DNA from: Chryseobacterium gleum
GTDB taxonomy: Bacteria; Bacteroidota; Bacteroidia; Flavobacteriales_D; Sanyastnellaceae
Length of the DNA: 7,640 bases
Direction: 5' to 3'
NCBI GenBank assembly: GCA_945878835.1
Contig: CAMCUG010000065.1
Location: 1 to 7,640 of the forward strand
The position numbers and the translations under genes were made by a program. The notes beneath the pieces were generated by a model. The model did no database searches and was not told the origin of the DNA. It saw nothing but the letters and a program-made list of their open reading frames with translations. Below, piece after piece: positions 7,051 through 7,640 of the stretch; the first letter of the stretch is position 1, and the number at the start of each line of letters is the position of its first letter.

Positions 7051-7141
7051 CACTTTTATCCAACAAATGGTTGCATACAGTTGTCTTAAAAGTAGCCAGG
7101 CGAATTTAAGAAAAAAGGACAAGCTTTTATCAAGAATAAGT

Positions 7142-7171
7142 GCAAACAAAAGGGCCTTCGAAAAGGCCCTT
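7142..7171 (-). terminator. Rho-independent terminator of the partial surface-protein gene
   Basis: AAGGGCCTT (7171-7163, minus strand) pairs perfectly with AAGGCCCTT (7158-7150) around the tetraloop TTCG, followed by TTGTTTGC, so the T-rich tail begins inside the stem. It lies about 25 nt past the stop at 7197, on the correct strand. TTCG-type loops are unusually stable. The plus strand also has a T-run after the stem (7175-7179), but no plus-strand gene ends here. The rest of the 171-bp intergenic region (7026-7149) should hold the promoter of the next gene, but I see no convincing one. Confidence 0.85.
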
Positions 7172-7196
7172 CTGTTTTTGGTATATGAGGTTTTGG

Positions 7197-7640
7197 TTAA
7201 GGTACAATTGTAAGTGTTCCGCTGTAATAGCGCGCGTCGTTTCCATCTTCACCATAAATTAAAACTATCCAAGGAAATTGTTGGCCAGCAACGGCTTGTT
7301 TTCCCGACTTCATTTCACCCTTCCAAACTTTCGTTTTAGCTGATGTCTCGAAGATAATGTCTTCTCCGTCGTAGATTGAAAGTTTGAACTTGTTGCCACC
7401 TTTCTTTAGGGCTTCTGGCATGAATGAAATATCTGATGCACGCACGGTAGATTCAGCACCTAAATTAAAATCGGCATTCACCTGAACAATTTTCACTTGC
7501 TCGTCCTTACAACCATAAGTGTTTTGAACTTCAAGAATCACAGATTGCTTTCCTTTCGAATTATAAATAACACTTGGAGAGACTTCATTTGAAATTTTAT
7601 TCCCTGAGAACTTCCAAACAAAACTATTGGCATTCACACT
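7197..7640 (-). CDS. 3' end of a secreted/surface protein with PKD-like segment and diverged T9SS type B-like C-terminal domain
   Basis: The frame is open to the window edge (the GTG at 7637-7635 is internal; the codon before it reads Ser), so only the last 147 residues are visible. The first part, ANSFVWKFSGN followed by SVILEVQNTYGC, has the strand pattern of a PKD domain. The last 80 or so residues, from DISFMPEALKKG to YYSGTLTIVP, follow the order of the gliding-motility-associated C-terminal domain: a strand, FKLSIYDGEDIIFETS (in place of the usual F.L.IFNRWG..VF.S), a W.G turn, a G..F.W.V strand and a final SGTLTI strand. The usual PN.DG.ND loop is missing; SFMPEALKKGGN stands there. 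Export by the type IX system is likely but less certain than for the neighbour. It is lysine-rich, unlike the large protein beside it. Its own terminator follows. Confidence 0.8.
   Translation of the reverse strand, partial: SVNANSFVWKFSGNKISNEVSPSVIYNSKGKQSVILEVQNTYGCKDEQVKIVQVNADFNLGAESTVRASDISFMPEALKKGGNKFKLSIYDGEDIIFETSAKTKVWKGEMKSGKQAVAGQQFPWIVLIYGEDGNDARYYSGTLTIVP

Noticed and set aside
7087..7094. TACTTTTA on the minus strand as a -7 promoter box for the large surface-protein gene
   Set aside because: Seven of eight positions fit, but no -33 TTG lies at the right distance and the region is A/T-rich, so matches are expected by chance.
7053..7121. Direct repeat CTTTTATC at 7053-7060 and 7114-7121
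   Set aside because: Only 8 bp in A/T-rich intergenic DNA; no further copies or palindromic structure to suggest an operator.

Overview
The window looks like chromosomal DNA of a Bacteroidota bacterium, most likely order Flavobacteriales. The reasons are a secreted 1,167-residue protein ending in a gliding-motility-associated / type IX secretion (T9SS) type B sorting domain, a second protein of the same general kind beside it, a bacterial GH3-family adenylating enzyme, and the absence of Shine-Dalgarno sequences before the start codons. The genus cannot be fixed from this sequence alone.

Layout from left to right. Positions 1-486 (+) hold the 3' part of a YaaA-family (peroxide stress, UPF0246) gene that begins outside the window. 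One base separates its stop from the stop of a convergent deoxynucleoside kinase gene (488-1102, -). Upstream of the kinase, on the same strand, lie a secreted protein of unknown function (1162-1959, -) and a GH3-family enzyme (1956-3461, -). These two overlap by an ATGA. The three minus-strand genes may form one transcription unit (GH3, secreted protein, kinase). A hairpin terminator (3468-3501) follows the large secreted protein gene (3522-7025, -). Further right are a 171-bp intergenic region with another terminator (about 7142-7171) and the 3' end of another cell-surface type protein (7197-7640, -) that runs off the window.

No mobile element, CRISPR array, tRNA or rRNA is visible. The gene content is mostly housekeeping plus surface proteins, and I see no evidence of a defence or other multi-gene novel system. 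The most distinctive direct observation is in the large protein: residues 4-911 contain no lysine or arginine at all, and the predicted mature passenger (residues 20-1049) has only one (K912). The same protein has a CUB-like domain and a P-domain that appear to be nested inside Ig-like repeats. Two RNA-level structures also deserve a check: a long-range inverted repeat joining the end of the secreted-protein gene to the kinase start region, and a terminator only 13 nt before the GH3 start codon.
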